Part shown: piece after piece, positions 7,710 to 16,011 of the stretch
Numbering within the stretch: the first letter of the stretch is position 1
How the letters are laid out: each line of letters opens with the position of its first letter
Assembly: GCF_002847285.1 (NCBI RefSeq)
Contig: NZ_CP025407.1
Span: 4,310,501-4,374,500, forward strand
From: Streptomyces sp. CMB-StM0423
GTDB taxonomy: Bacteria; Actinomycetota; Actinomycetes; Streptomycetales; Streptomycetaceae
Direction: 5' to 3'
Length of the DNA stretch: 64,000 nt
The notes under the pieces: generated by a model
What the model saw: the letters and a program-made list of their open reading frames with translations, nothing else
Told to the model about the DNA's origin: nothing
The model's database searches: none
Program-made: the position numbers and the translations under genes

Positions 7710-9347
7710 GTGAGCACCGAGAACGACGGCGCGACGCCCCGGCGGCCGGACTTCCCGCCGCCGGACGCGGGAGCGAGGTCTCCGGTCGAGTCTCCTGAGC
7801 GCGCGAGCGGCGGAGCCGGCGGCGCCTGGCCGACGGGACCGGAGAGGCCGGGTGGTTCGGACGCTGCCGGCCCTCCGGGTGGCCCGGGTGCCGGGGGGCA
7901 CGGTGGGGCGCGTACGGAGCAGTTCGCCGCGGTCGGCGCCGCGGGCGGCACGGGCTCCGGCGGCCACACCGGCCCCGCCGGAGGTCAGGCCGGGCCCAGC
8001 GGCGCCGCCGGTCCCCCCGGCGGCGCCGGCCCGCAGTGGCCCCCGCCCCCGCTGTCGGCAGACGCCTCCCCGGCGGGCGCCACACCGGCGAGCCCCGGCC
8101 CGGCGGGCTCGCCGCCCCCCACCCAGCCCGGCTGGGGCAGCGCCCCGCCGCCCGGCGGCACCGGCTGGGACCCGGCCCCCAGGCCCGCGGGGAACGGCGG
8201 CCGGCGCGTGGGCACGGTGGTCACGGCCACCCTCGTCGCCGCGCTGCTCGGCGGCGGCATCGGCGGCGGCATCGGGTACTGGGCGGCCGAGAGCGACGAC
8301 TCCGGCAGCACGTCCACGACCGTCTCCGGCACGCAGGACGGCCAGAAGATCGAGAACCCGCCCGGCTCGGTCGCCGGCATCGCCGGCAACGCGCTGCCCA
8401 GCGTCGTGACCATCGAGGCCAGCGGCGGCGGCGGTGACGGCGCCTCCGGCGAGGAGGGCGCGGCCACCGGCACCGGCTTCGTCTACGACAAGCAGGGCCA
8501 CATCCTCACCAACAACCACGTCGTGGCGGGCGCCGAGGGCAGCGGGTCGCTGACGGCGACGTTCTCCAACGGCAAGACGTACGACGCCGAGGTCGTCGGC
8601 CAGGCCAGCGGCTACGACGTCGCGGTCATCAAGCTCACCGACGCCTCCGGCGCCAAGCTGACGCCGCTGCCGCTCGGCGACTCCGACAAGGTCGACGTCG
8701 GCGACCAGACCATCGCCATCGGCTCGCCGTTCGGCCTGTCGGGCACGGTCACCACCGGCATCGTGAGCGCCAAGAACCGCCCGGTGGCCTCCGGCGACGC
8801 GAGCGGCCAGCAGGAGTCGTACATGAACGCCCTGCAGACCGACGCCTCCATCAACCCCGGCAACTCCGGCGGTCCGCTGCTCGACCACGACGGCAACGTC
8901 ATCGGCATCAACTCCGCGATCCGCCCGGCGGACAGCGGCAGCCCGTTCGGCGGCGGCCAGGGCGGCAGCATCGGCCTGGGCTTCGCGATCCCCATCAACC
9001 AGGCGGACCGGGTCGCGCAGAACCTCATCGAGACCGGCGAGCCGGTGTACGCGATCATCGGCGTCTCCGTCGACAACTCGTACCAGGGCAAGGGCGCGAA
9101 GGTCAGCGAGTCGGGCAGCGACTCGACGGGCGACCCGGTGACGCCGGGCGGACCCGCGGCCGACGCGGGGCTGCAGCCGGGCGACGTGATCACGAAGCTG
9201 GACGACACGATCGTCGACAGCGGACCGACGCTGATCGCCCAACTCTGGGCGCACGAGCCGGGCGACAAGGTGGAGATCACCTACGAGCGCGGCGGCGACC
9301 AGAAGACGACGCAGCTCACCCTCGGCGAACGCGAGGGCGACGGCTGA
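7710..9347 (+). CDS. HtrA/DegP-like membrane-anchored serine protease with PDZ domain
   Basis: A 545-residue protein. Residues 1-165 are a cytoplasmic Gly/Pro-rich disordered region. A single transmembrane helix (about 168-193) follows, then an extracytoplasmic trypsin-like domain and a C-terminal PDZ domain (GGPAADAGLQPGDVITKLDD). The catalytic triad is intact: His270 (LTNNHVVAG), Asp303 (SGYDVAVIKL) and Ser386 (NPGNSGGPLLD). The family degrades or chaperones misfolded exported proteins under stress. GTG at 7710 is supported by GAAGGAG eight bases upstream. A strong terminator follows the gene, so it is probably monocistronic. Confidence 0.95.
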   Translation: MSTENDGATPRRPDFPPPDAGARSPVESPERASGGAGGAWPTGPERPGGSDAAGPPGGPGAGGHGGARTEQFAAVGAAGGTGSGGHTGPAGGQAGPSGAAGPPGGAGPQWPPPPLSADASPAGATPASPGPAGSPPPTQPGWGSAPPPGGTGWDPAPRPAGNGGRRVGTVVTATLVAALLGGGIGGGIGYWAAESDDSGSTSTTVSGTQDGQKIENPPGSVAGIAGNALPSVVTIEASGGGGDGASGEEGAATGTGFVYDKQGHILTNNHVVAGAEGSGSLTATFSNGKTYDAEVVGQASGYDVAVIKLTDASGAKLTPLPLGDSDKVDVGDQTIAIGSPFGLSGTVTTGIVSAKNRPVASGDASGQQESYMNALQTDASINPGNSGGPLLDHDGNVIGINSAIRPADSGSPFGGGQGGSIGLGFAIPINQADRVAQNLIETGEPVYAIIGVSVDNSYQGKGAKVSESGSDSTGDPVTPGGPAADAGLQPGDVITKLDDTIVDSGPTLIAQLWAHEPGDKVEITYERGGDQKTTQLTLGEREGDG

Positions 9348-9366
9348 CGCACCAGCGCCGCACCCC

Positions 9367-9405
9367 GGCGGCCGGTCACCCCGTGCGGGTGCCCGGCCGC
9401 CGTTG
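9367..9405 (+). terminator. Terminator of the HtrA-type gene
   Basis: A 15-bp stem with one mismatch (9367-9381 pairing with 9387-9401) around a 5-nt loop is followed by GTTGTGTGTG. It begins 20 bp after the protease stop codon. Confidence 0.75.
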
Positions 9406-9873
9406 TGTGTGCGGGTGGAGGGCCGGGGGCTTCGGCGGTACGGGCGGGGGTCACCGGTGCCGCGTGCGGGCTGCCGGGACGGGGCCGTTTACGGTCACGG
9501 GCGGCGGGCGGCGGGCGGCGGGCGGCGGGCGGCGGGCGGCGGCGGCGGCGGGCGGCGGCGGCGGGCGGCGGCGGGCGCCTGCGCGGTGCGTCGTGCCCGC
9601 GATGCGCAGTGCCCGCGATGCGCAGTGCCCGCGATGCGCAGTGCCCGCGATGCGCAGTGCCCGCGATGCGCAGTGCCCGCGGGGCGGGGGTCCGGGCCGG
9701 GTGTTCGGGGCCGTCCCTCGTCAGCCCCGCCCCTCACCCGGCCCGGACCGGCTCTGCCCGGGGCCCGTCACTGCCCCGGCCTGAACCTCCCCGCACCGGC
9801 CCGGCCGGCGGCCGGGCCCGGCTGCTCACCGGGCCGGCTGCTCACCGGCCCGGCCGGCCGCCGGACTTGCCGG
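9406..9873. other. Gene-free, repeat-rich region
   Basis: 470 bp without a credible gene. It contains a long run of GGCGGGC-type units (about 9501-9575), the 16-bp tandem array at 9601-9680, and then C-rich sequence with GGCCCGGCC repeats near 9790-9865. Reading frames exist on both strands only because stop codons are rare at this GC content. Confidence 0.6.
9601..9680. repeat. 16-bp tandem repeat, five perfect copies
   Basis: GATGCGCAGTGCCCGC occurs five times head to tail at 9601, 9617, 9633, 9649 and 9665, with a partial unit before the first. The period is not a multiple of three and it lies in a gene-free region, so it is unlikely to be coding. Confidence 0.92.
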
Positions 9874-10131
9874 TCAGCCCTTGCGGGCGGCGGCCTCGGC
9901 GCGCACCTCGGCCCACGCGGCCTCCTTCAGCGCCATCCGCGCCGCCGGCAGCCGGCCGCCCGTCGTCTGCCAGTACGGATGCGTGGACACCCGCACCGAC
10001 AGCCGCAGCAATCGCCGCCGCAGGACCGCCGTTTCGCTGGCGCTGTGCCGGGGCTCTTCGGCAAGCCTGCGGTACACCGCGTACCAGTCGCGCTGGGTCT
10101 GGACGAGGTCTTCGGGGAAGGTGTGGGTCAC
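9874..10131 (-). CDS. Small conserved hypothetical protein
   Basis: An 85-residue protein rich in Arg, Ala and Trp (THTFPEDLVQTQRDWYAVYR at the start), with no signal peptide or membrane helix. It has good coding bias and looks like a helical actinobacterial protein of unknown function. I place the start at GTG 10131. A GTG at 10167 would add 12 residues of atypical composition (TQKSNTCQNIC), and neither start has a clear ribosome site. The AT-richer sequence at 10130-10180 is probably the promoter region shared with the divergent phosphotransferase gene. Confidence 0.6.
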   Translation of the reverse strand: MTHTFPEDLVQTQRDWYAVYRRLAEEPRHSASETAVLRRRLLRLSVRVSTHPYWQTTGGRLPAARMALKEAAWAEVRAEAAARKG

Positions 10132-10462
10132 GCAGATATTCTGACACGTGTTCGATTTTTGAGTCACGCGTATTCACCGGATCCCCTCCCGCCACCGCCG
10201 CCCGCCGCCCCACCGCGACCGTCGGCGTCTCTGTGTCCGGCGCCCTGACCTGCCCGTACTCCCCCGGTTCCGGAACGCCCGCCCCACGCCTGCGACATGA
10301 ACCCGCGCCACGCCCGGCGCGCCGCCCCGTCCGGCCGCGGGACGACCCGCGGTGGGCGCGTGGCGGGCGGCAGGCTGCGGCAGGCCGCGGCAGAAAACCG
10401 TTCGACAGCGCGGGCGTCCGGGGGATGGGATGAGGCGGACCGCAGGCCGGGAGGAGAGTCGT

Positions 10463-11452
10463 TTGCCGTCCGAGACCACCGCCGGCGCCACCGCAGCCAT
10501 CGCAGCCGCAGAAACCGCAGAAACCGCAGCCGCCGTCGCCGGCGGAGCCGCCGCGGGCGGCCCCGTCGTCACCCCCGCAGTCGACGAGGCGCTGGCCGGG
10601 CGTCTGCTGGCGGCGCAGTTCCCGCGCTGGGCGCATCTGCCGCTGCGCCCCCTGCACTCCGGCGGCTCGGACCACCTGATCTTCCGGCTCGGCGACGCCA
10701 TGTCCGTACGCCTCCCGCGCGGCGACTGGGCCGCGGGCCAGGCCGAGAAGGAACTCCTCTGGCTCCCCCGCCTCGCCCCGCACCTGCCGCTGGCGGTGCC
10801 CGCCCCGCTGGAGGTCGGCGAGCCGGCGTTCGGCTACCCGTGGCACTGGTCGGTGTCCCGGTGGCTCGACGGCCGGACGGCGACCCCCGAAGGACTGGCG
10901 GATCCGGTGGAGGCGGCGGCGGACGTGGCGGCGTTCCTGGGCGCGCTGCAGGGCCTTGCGCTGCCTTCCGACGCGTCGTACGGGCTGCTCTCCCCCGCGG
11001 TGCCGCTGCGGGACCGCGACCGTACGACGCGGGCGGCGATCGCGGCGGTGGGTGCGGCCGGGGCGTTCGACGCCCGCGCGCTGACGGCGGTGTGGGAGGC
11101 GGCCGTCGAGGCGGGGGACCGGGACGGGCCGCCGGTGTGGTTCCACGGCGACATGCACAACGGCAACCTCCTCACCCGCGCCGGCCAGTTGAGCGCCGTC
11201 CTCGACTTCGGCGGCCTGGGCGTCGGCGACCCGGCGTGCGACCTGGTCATCGCCTGGACCCTGCTGGACGCCGGGCCGCGCGCGGCGTTCCGCGAGGCGC
11301 TGGGCGCGGACGACGCGGCGTGGGCGCGGGGGCGGGGGTGGGCGCTGACGACGGCGCTCAGCGCGTACACGGCGTACGCGGCGACGAACCCGCTCGTCGC
11401 CCGCAACACGACCCGCCAGATCACCGAGGCCCTGGCGGACGCCACGCCGTGA
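10463..11452 (+). CDS. Aminoglycoside phosphotransferase (APH) family kinase
   Basis: A 329-residue protein kinase-like fold enzyme. The catalytic loop is WFHGDMHNGNLL and the metal-binding motif is VLDFGGLG; the N-lobe contains GGSDHLIFRLGDAMSVRLPR. Related proteins phosphorylate antibiotics or small metabolites, and most environmental members have no known substrate, so resistance should not be assumed. The TTG at 10463 is preferred because GAGGAGAG lies 7 bp upstream; an ATG at 10430 is the alternative. The GNAT gene begins 24 bp after the stop and is probably co-transcribed. Confidence 0.85.
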   Translation: MPSETTAGATAAIAAAETAETAAAVAGGAAAGGPVVTPAVDEALAGRLLAAQFPRWAHLPLRPLHSGGSDHLIFRLGDAMSVRLPRGDWAAGQAEKELLWLPRLAPHLPLAVPAPLEVGEPAFGYPWHWSVSRWLDGRTATPEGLADPVEAAADVAAFLGALQGLALPSDASYGLLSPAVPLRDRDRTTRAAIAAVGAAGAFDARALTAVWEAAVEAGDRDGPPVWFHGDMHNGNLLTRAGQLSAVLDFGGLGVGDPACDLVIAWTLLDAGPRAAFREALGADDAAWARGRGWALTTALSAYTAYAATNPLVARNTTRQITEALADATP

Positions 11453-11476
11453 CCGCGGCTGCGAGGAGCGAGACGC

Positions 11477-11932
11477 ATGGGCACTGACGGGACGCACATC
11501 GAGCCGGCGGGCGTGGCGGACTTCCACCAGGTGCTCGCCGACCACCCCCGGTACTGGGGCGAGCGCGACATGCGCGCGCTGCATCTGCTGGCGATGGTGC
11601 AGGAGTTCGGCGACACCTGCCTGGTCGCCCGCGCCGCGGACGGCATCCGCGGGTACGTCTTCGGCTTCGTCACCCCGTCCCGTACGGGATACGTCCACCT
11701 GATCGCCACCCGCGACGACGCCCGCGGCACGGGACTGGGCCGGCGGCTGTACGGCGCGTTCGCGGCGGCGGCGACGCGGCAGGGGGCGGAGCGGCTGAAG
11801 GCGATCACGTCGGTGGCCAACGCGGGGTCGCAGGCGTTCCACCGCGGGCTGGGGTTCACGGCGCGGGTGGCGGAGGACTACGACGGGGCGGGGCGGCCGA
11901 TGGTGGTGTTCGCCCGGAACCTGCCGCTGTAG
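11477..11932 (+). CDS. GNAT family N-acetyltransferase
   Basis: A 151-residue acetyltransferase. The acetyl-CoA binding motif A is HLIATRDDARGTGLGRRLY and the C-terminal part FHRGLGFTARVAEDYDG is typical of the fold. The substrate is unknown. GAGGAGCGAGACGC precedes the ATG. It probably forms a two-gene operon with the APH-family gene, an arrangement that suggests linked small-molecule modification. It is convergent with the broken arsI gene, with 6 bp between their ends. Confidence 0.87.
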   Translation: MGTDGTHIEPAGVADFHQVLADHPRYWGERDMRALHLLAMVQEFGDTCLVARAADGIRGYVFGFVTPSRTGYVHLIATRDDARGTGLGRRLYGAFAAAATRQGAERLKAITSVANAGSQAFHRGLGFTARVAEDYDGAGRPMVVFARNLPL

Positions 11933-11938
11933 CGGCCC

Positions 11939-12357
11939 TCAACTCCCGCAGCAGGAGCCGGCCTCGGGGCCGGCCTCCTCGGCGAGCCGCTCGGCGTCGC
12001 CCTTGACGACGTACACCTCCCAGGGCTCACGCCCGGGCCCGTGCACCCAGACCGTGTCCTGGAGGGCGGAGCAGCAGGAGGTGTCGTTCTCCTCGTACGC
12101 GGCCAGCCCCGCGTCCCGTAGCCGCGAGGTCGCGGCGGTGACCTGCTCGGCGGACTCGACCTCGACGCCGAGGTGGTCGAGCCGGGTGTCCTCGCCGGGC
12201 TCGCCTTCGATGAGGAGAGCTAGAGCGGGGGCTCGGCGATGGCGAAGTTGGCGGAGCCGGGGCGGCGCTTGGCGGGCTCGGTGCCGAAGAGCTTGGCGTG
12301 GAAGGCGACGGAGCCGTCGAGGCCGGCGACGCGGAGGGCGAGCTGGAAATGCTGCAT
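11939..12357 (-). pseudogene. arsI: Broken ArsI/CadI-like VOC metalloenzyme gene
   Basis: The reading frame from ATG 12357 gives an ArsI/CadI-like start (QLALRVAGLDGSVAFHAKLF, then GTEPAKRRPGSANFAIAEPP). It meets a TAG at 12220-12222 and then needs a one-base shift to resume as LLIEGEPGEDTRLDHLGVEV. The rest keeps the family's vicinal cysteines (NDTSCCSALQDTVWV) and a C-terminal CCGS. Intact relatives are C-As lyases or cadmium-induced dioxygenase-fold proteins of about 140 residues, and the combined frames match that length. Two lesions at one point suggest a pseudogene, although a sequencing error could explain one of them. No arsR or efflux gene is nearby. Confidence 0.8.
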
Positions 12358-12579
12358 GGCCTCGGACTGGGCGGAGAAGACGTTCGGCGCGCAGGCGGAC
12401 AGGCTCGCGGCGGCGGCGCCGAGGAGGGGGGATCCACGCGATCCACTGGGGACAGGCCCGCCTTGAGCCGGACCGCACCTTCACGTGGCTGCACCACGAG
12501 CCGCTTCCCGTCGCCCCCGGGCCGCTGGACTGACCGTCCCGGGGCCTGCCGAACATCCGTGCTGGTCAAAAGGGTGCGG

Positions 12580-12667
12580 CGGAGAGTGTGGGATTCGAAC
12601 CCACGGTGGCGGGGTACGCCACGCCGGTTTTCAAGACCGGTCCCTTAGGCCACTCGGGCAACTCTCC
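12580..12667 (-). tRNA. tRNA-Ser (anticodon UGA)
   Basis: An 88-nt gene on the minus strand. The acceptor arms GGAGAGT/ACTCTCC pair, the T arm carries GGTTCGAATCC, and the anticodon loop CTTGAAA puts TGA at 12631-12633. The long variable arm (GTGGCGTACCCCGCCAC) confirms a serine tRNA. CCA is not encoded. Confidence 0.97.
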
Positions 12668-12764
12668 CTGCCGCCGCTCCGTGGCGGCAGGGACCAAGGC
12701 TAGCGGTTCGGGTGACGGCGTTGCGTGCGGGATGGCAGCGGGGTGTGGGGGTGGTGGGGCGGGG

Positions 12765-13172
12765 TTACGCGGCGGTGGGGGCGGCCGGGTCCATCCAGAA
12801 GATCTCCCACTGGTGGCCGTCCGGGTCGAGGAAGCTGCGGCCGTACATGAAGCCCTGGTCGTTGGGCTCGTTCGCGACGCCGCCGCCCGCCGCCAGCGCC
12901 TTGTCGACGATCTCGTCGACCGCCTCGCGGCTGTCGACGCTCAGGGCGAGGATCGCCTCCGTCGACGTGCCGGCGTCCGCGATCTCCTTCTTCGTGAAGC
13001 CCTTGAAGAACGGCTCGGTGAGGAGCATCGCGTAGATGCCGTCGGAGATGACGAGGCAGGTGGCGTTCTCGTCGGTGAAGTTCTCGTCGAAGGTGTAGCC
13101 GAGGGCGGTGAAGAAGGCCATCGAGCGGTCCAGGTCCTTCACGGGCAGGTTGACGAAGATCTTGTGCGGCAT
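12765..13172 (-). CDS. VOC family (glyoxalase-like) protein
   Basis: A 135-residue protein of the vicinal oxygen chelate superfamily. The N-terminal half is KIFVNLPVKDLDRSMAFFTA and the C-terminal metal-region motif is DPDGHQWEIFWMDP. Members of this subgroup are annotated as lactoylglutathione-lyase-like or extradiol-dioxygenase-like, but their substrates are usually unknown. The ATG at 13172 gives MPHKIF, with GGAGAGGGG upstream. Promoter sequence probably lies in 13173-13260. Confidence 0.88.
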   Translation of the reverse strand: MPHKIFVNLPVKDLDRSMAFFTALGYTFDENFTDENATCLVISDGIYAMLLTEPFFKGFTKKEIADAGTSTEAILALSVDSREAVDEIVDKALAAGGGVANEPNDQGFMYGRSFLDPDGHQWEIFWMDPAAPTAA

Positions 13173-13327
13173 CGTGATGGCCCCTCTCCGGGCTGTGGTC
13201 GTCGGCTCTGGAGCACACTTACACAGGGATAGACGGAGTGGGGGCAGCCAACTCATCGGTGGGTCGGCCCGGCTTCCGGGATTTTTTCGCCGAGGTCTCC
13301 CGCCTGCGGTTCTGCGGCGGTTTCCCG

Positions 13328-14194
13328 TCACCGCGGCATGTGTCTCGCCGCCGATGCCACCGTCGCCGTCGCCTCCCGCTCCGGCAGGCCCGTCGTCATC
13401 GCGGCGCGAATGAGCGCTTCCGCTACGTCCCGGCCGTGGCCCGTCTCGTACGCGCGGCAGGCTGCCCAGAACAGGCGGGCGTTGCGTTCGCCCGGGTGGG
13501 AGGCGGCCACGAAGCGGATCAGGGCGTCCGGCCGGCGTTCTCCTCCCAGCGGGTGGTCGGCGTCCGGGGGTGGCGGCGGGGGGTCCGGTGGGGGCGGGGT
13601 GAGGAGGCGGAGCAGGGCTCTCGGGGCGGGGGCCGGGGCGCGGGCCGAGCGGGGGGCCAGGCGGTACGTGCCGTGCAGGGTGCGGGAGCCCGGCCCGGCC
13701 AGGTAGCCGCCGGTGCCGCGGACGTCGACGCCGGGCGCCAGGCGGCCCACCGAGTTGGGGACCGTATGGTCGGCGTGGCCCGTGAGCCAGATGTGACGGC
13801 CGCCGCCCGGGGTGAGTATCACCACCGTCGGCGGCAGCACGATCCCGTGCGTCGCGAGCAGCGACTCGAACACTCCCCGCGCGTCCGTCCCCGGTTTCAC
13901 GTCGAGGTCCAGCCCGATCAGGTGATGTGGCGGCCGGCCGCAGGCGATCCCGTACCCCGTCGCCCAGGGCGCGGCGGCGAACAGGGTGTGGATCGCGTCG
14001 GTGTCCGTCGTCGCGTCGTACACGCCGTGGCCGATGCGCCCGCACTCCCCGCGGCAGGGCACCCGTGGCCAGTCAGCGTGGTGCGGGGAGCGGACAGCGG
14101 GCTGTTTCGCGCGGGACAGCGGGAAGACGGGCAGGCCGCGGCGGGCGGCGGCCAGCGCGGCGGTGAGGGCGTGGCTGTGTACGGAGCTGTCCAT
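13328..14194 (-). CDS. Bifunctional DNA primase/polymerase (Prim-Pol) domain protein
   Basis: A 288-residue protein with the N-terminal Prim-Pol domain. CRGECGRIGHGVYDATTD is the Cys/His motif, GLDLDVKPG supplies the acidic metal ligands, and TPGGGRHIWL and VDVRGTGGYLAGPGS are characteristic later motifs. A Pro-rich linker leads to a short helical C-terminal region (ERNARLFWAACRAYE). The domain is shared with plasmid and prophage primases, but many free-standing copies occur in Streptomyces chromosomes without a known role. The gene stands alone and is divergent from the secreted-protein gene. Confidence 0.85.
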   Translation of the reverse strand: MDSSVHSHALTAALAAARRGLPVFPLSRAKQPAVRSPHHADWPRVPCRGECGRIGHGVYDATTDTDAIHTLFAAAPWATGYGIACGRPPHHLIGLDLDVKPGTDARGVFESLLATHGIVLPPTVVILTPGGGRHIWLTGHADHTVPNSVGRLAPGVDVRGTGGYLAGPGSRTLHGTYRLAPRSARAPAPAPRALLRLLTPPPPDPPPPPPDADHPLGGERRPDALIRFVAASHPGERNARLFWAACRAYETGHGRDVAEALIRAAMTTGLPEREATATVASAARHMPR

Positions 14195-14415
14195 CCCCCT
14201 AGTCTCGTACAAGTGTTCGATACGCGAAAGTGGGCGGCTGTGCGGGTTTACCCGCCGCCGATCATGCCTGCGGGGGAAATGGGTGCAGGTCCGCGAATGT
14301 CCGGGGGCGCGTGGGAAACGATGCTCTCGCGACGTCGCACAACCGCCGGAGAGCCGGCCGGACCCCGGTCGGCTCCCGGAAACGGAACCGTCTTCCGTTA
14401 CATAGGAGGAAGCAG

Positions 14416-14721
14416 ATGGCACGCACTCGCACGGCCCGCATCCTGGCCGCGGCAGCTTCACTGCCGCTCGCTGTCGCGCTCTTCGGAGGGGTCGCGCACG
14501 CGGACAACGGGGCCGGGGCGTTCGCCAACGACGACTCCCACTCCGCGATCGTCGGCCAACTCGGCGGCGTCGGTGACGACAACTTCGGCAACAACGCCCA
14601 GACCCAGCAGGTCAACAACGGTGACGGCGGCTACAACGAGTCCAACACCGCCAACGTCCAGGGCTTCGGCAATGTCGTCGACCAGTCGGACACCGTGATC
14701 GCCTTCACCAACATCTGGTAA
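14416..14721 (+). CDS. Small secreted Asn/Gln-rich protein
   Basis: A 101-residue precursor. MARTRTARILAAAASLPLAV begins a signal peptide likely cleaved after GVAHA at about residue 33. The mature part of about 68 residues is rich in Asn, Gly, Asp and Gln (DDNFGNNAQTQQVNNGDGGY, NTANVQGFGNVVDQS) and ends FTNIW. Spaced Q-x-x-x-N/G-N elements recall amyloid-forming curlin-type repeats, but the Cys-containing chaplin motif and the rodlin pattern are absent. AGGAGG lies 7 bp before the ATG. The function is unknown; a surface or aerial-structure role is a guess. Confidence 0.8.
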   Translation: MARTRTARILAAAASLPLAVALFGGVAHADNGAGAFANDDSHSAIVGQLGGVGDDNFGNNAQTQQVNNGDGGYNESNTANVQGFGNVVDQSDTVIAFTNIW

Positions 14722-14982
14722 GGCTCACGCAGTTCGGGGTGCTCATGGGGATGGCCGCGCGGCCGCACCGTCACGGTGCGGCCGCGCGGTCGCGTCCGGG
14801 CCGCCACTGGGGTTCGTCCGGCTCGTACGGGCCCGTGCGTTCCGCGTTCGGCCGCCTCCCTGCGTTCCGCGTACGTCCCGCGCCCCCGCGTCCCGCGTAC
14901 GGGCCTCCCGCCGCCCTCCGGACGGCCCACCCGTGCGTGTCGCACCGGCCGCCCCGCCCGCCCGCCCCGTTCACTGCTCGGC

Positions 14983-15876
14983 ATGCCTCCCGAGCCCCGC
15001 CGCACCACCCGCCGCCTTCTCGCCCCGCTCCTCGCCGCCGTCGCCGTCTTCGCCGGCGCACTCACCGGCAGCCCCGCCGCCGCCCCCGCCAACGCCAACG
15101 CCGCCCCCGCCGCCGTACCCGAAGACCTCCGCGACCCCCGCGACCTCGGCGCCCACGTCTTCCGCGGCCGCGCCTTCGACACCTGCCACACCCCCTCCCG
15201 CGCCGCCATGTCCGCCTGGCGCGCCTCCCCCTACGGCGCCGTCGGCGTCTACTTCGCCGGCCGCGGCCGCGCCTGCCCCGAGCAGCCGCACCTCACCCCC
15301 TCCTGGCTCCGTGCCGTCCACCGCATGGGCTGGCGCGTGCTCCCCCTCTACGTCGGCTCCCAGTCCCCCTGCGTCGTCGCCGGCAACAAGGACCACGTAC
15401 GCATCGACCCCGCCCGCCCCCGCGGCCAGGGCCGCGCCGAGGCGCGCGACGCCGTGCGCGGCGCACGCGCGCTCGGCATGGCCCCGCGCAGCGCCCTCTA
15501 CCTCGACATCGAGCACTTCCGCGGCTCCGCCGCCTGCGAGCGCACCACCCTCGCGTACGTCCGCGCGTGGAACGAAGAGGTGCGCCGCCTCGGCTGGTTC
15601 CCCGGGCTCTACAGCAGCGCGAACTCCGGCATCCGCATGATCGAGCAGGCCCGCCGCGCCGGGCAGGACGGGCTGCCGTCCGTGCTCTGGGTGGCCCGCT
15701 GGCGCACCGCGCCCTCGCTGTACGGTGAGCCGCGCGTCGACCCCGCCGCCTGGCGGCCGCACCGCCGGATCCACCAGTACGCGGGCATGGTCGAGGAGCG
15801 GCACGGCGGCAAGCGGATCGTCATCGACCGCAACGTCGTGGACGCGCCGGTCGCGATCATGGGCCCCCGGACGTAG
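14983..15876 (+). CDS. Secreted DUF1906 (Rv2525c-like glycoside-hydrolase-like) protein
   Basis: A 297-residue exported protein. An Arg-rich n-region and hydrophobic stretch (RRLLAPLLAAVAVFAGALTG) form the signal sequence. The DUF1906 TIM-barrel domain follows, marked by RAFDTCHTPS near its start, SALYLDIEHF in the centre and LYSSANSGIRM later. The domain is related to GH25-like hydrolases and includes M. tuberculosis Rv2525c, implicated in cell-wall homeostasis; its catalytic role is unproven. No good ribosome site precedes ATG 14983, but it is the only start that leaves an intact signal peptide. The upstream 260 bp is very GC-rich without a gene. Confidence 0.87.
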   Translation: MPPEPRRTTRRLLAPLLAAVAVFAGALTGSPAAAPANANAAPAAVPEDLRDPRDLGAHVFRGRAFDTCHTPSRAAMSAWRASPYGAVGVYFAGRGRACPEQPHLTPSWLRAVHRMGWRVLPLYVGSQSPCVVAGNKDHVRIDPARPRGQGRAEARDAVRGARALGMAPRSALYLDIEHFRGSAACERTTLAYVRAWNEEVRRLGWFPGLYSSANSGIRMIEQARRAGQDGLPSVLWVARWRTAPSLYGEPRVDPAAWRPHRRIHQYAGMVEERHGGKRIVIDRNVVDAPVAIMGPRT

Positions 15877-16011
15877 TACCCCGAAGGGTCCGCCGGCCGC
15901 CCCTCCACCTACGGGAGGTCCGGCCGGCTCGGCACCTACTCCCTCGGGTGGAGCCCGCATCGCGACCTACGGGCGATCCGCATACCCGGGTACCGCTCCT
16001 AGCGTGGAGCC

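Noticed and set aside
9601..9680. Possible CRISPR array
   Set aside because: The 16-bp units are directly contiguous, with no unique spacers and no cas genes nearby.
10463..11932. Antibiotic-resistance operon (APH plus GNAT)
   Set aside because: Both belong to very broad families and nothing in the sequence indicates an aminoglycoside substrate. Resistance was not claimed.
12220..12222. In-frame TAG in arsI as recoding (pyrrolysine or readthrough)
   Set aside because: A one-base frameshift occurs three codons later, so readthrough alone would not restore the protein, and actinobacteria of this kind lack pyrrolysine insertion.
14416..14721. Chaplin or rodlin gene
   Set aside because: The mature protein lacks the two conserved Cys and the chaplin hydrophobic core, and it does not match the rodlin pattern. 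I kept only a generic secreted-protein call.
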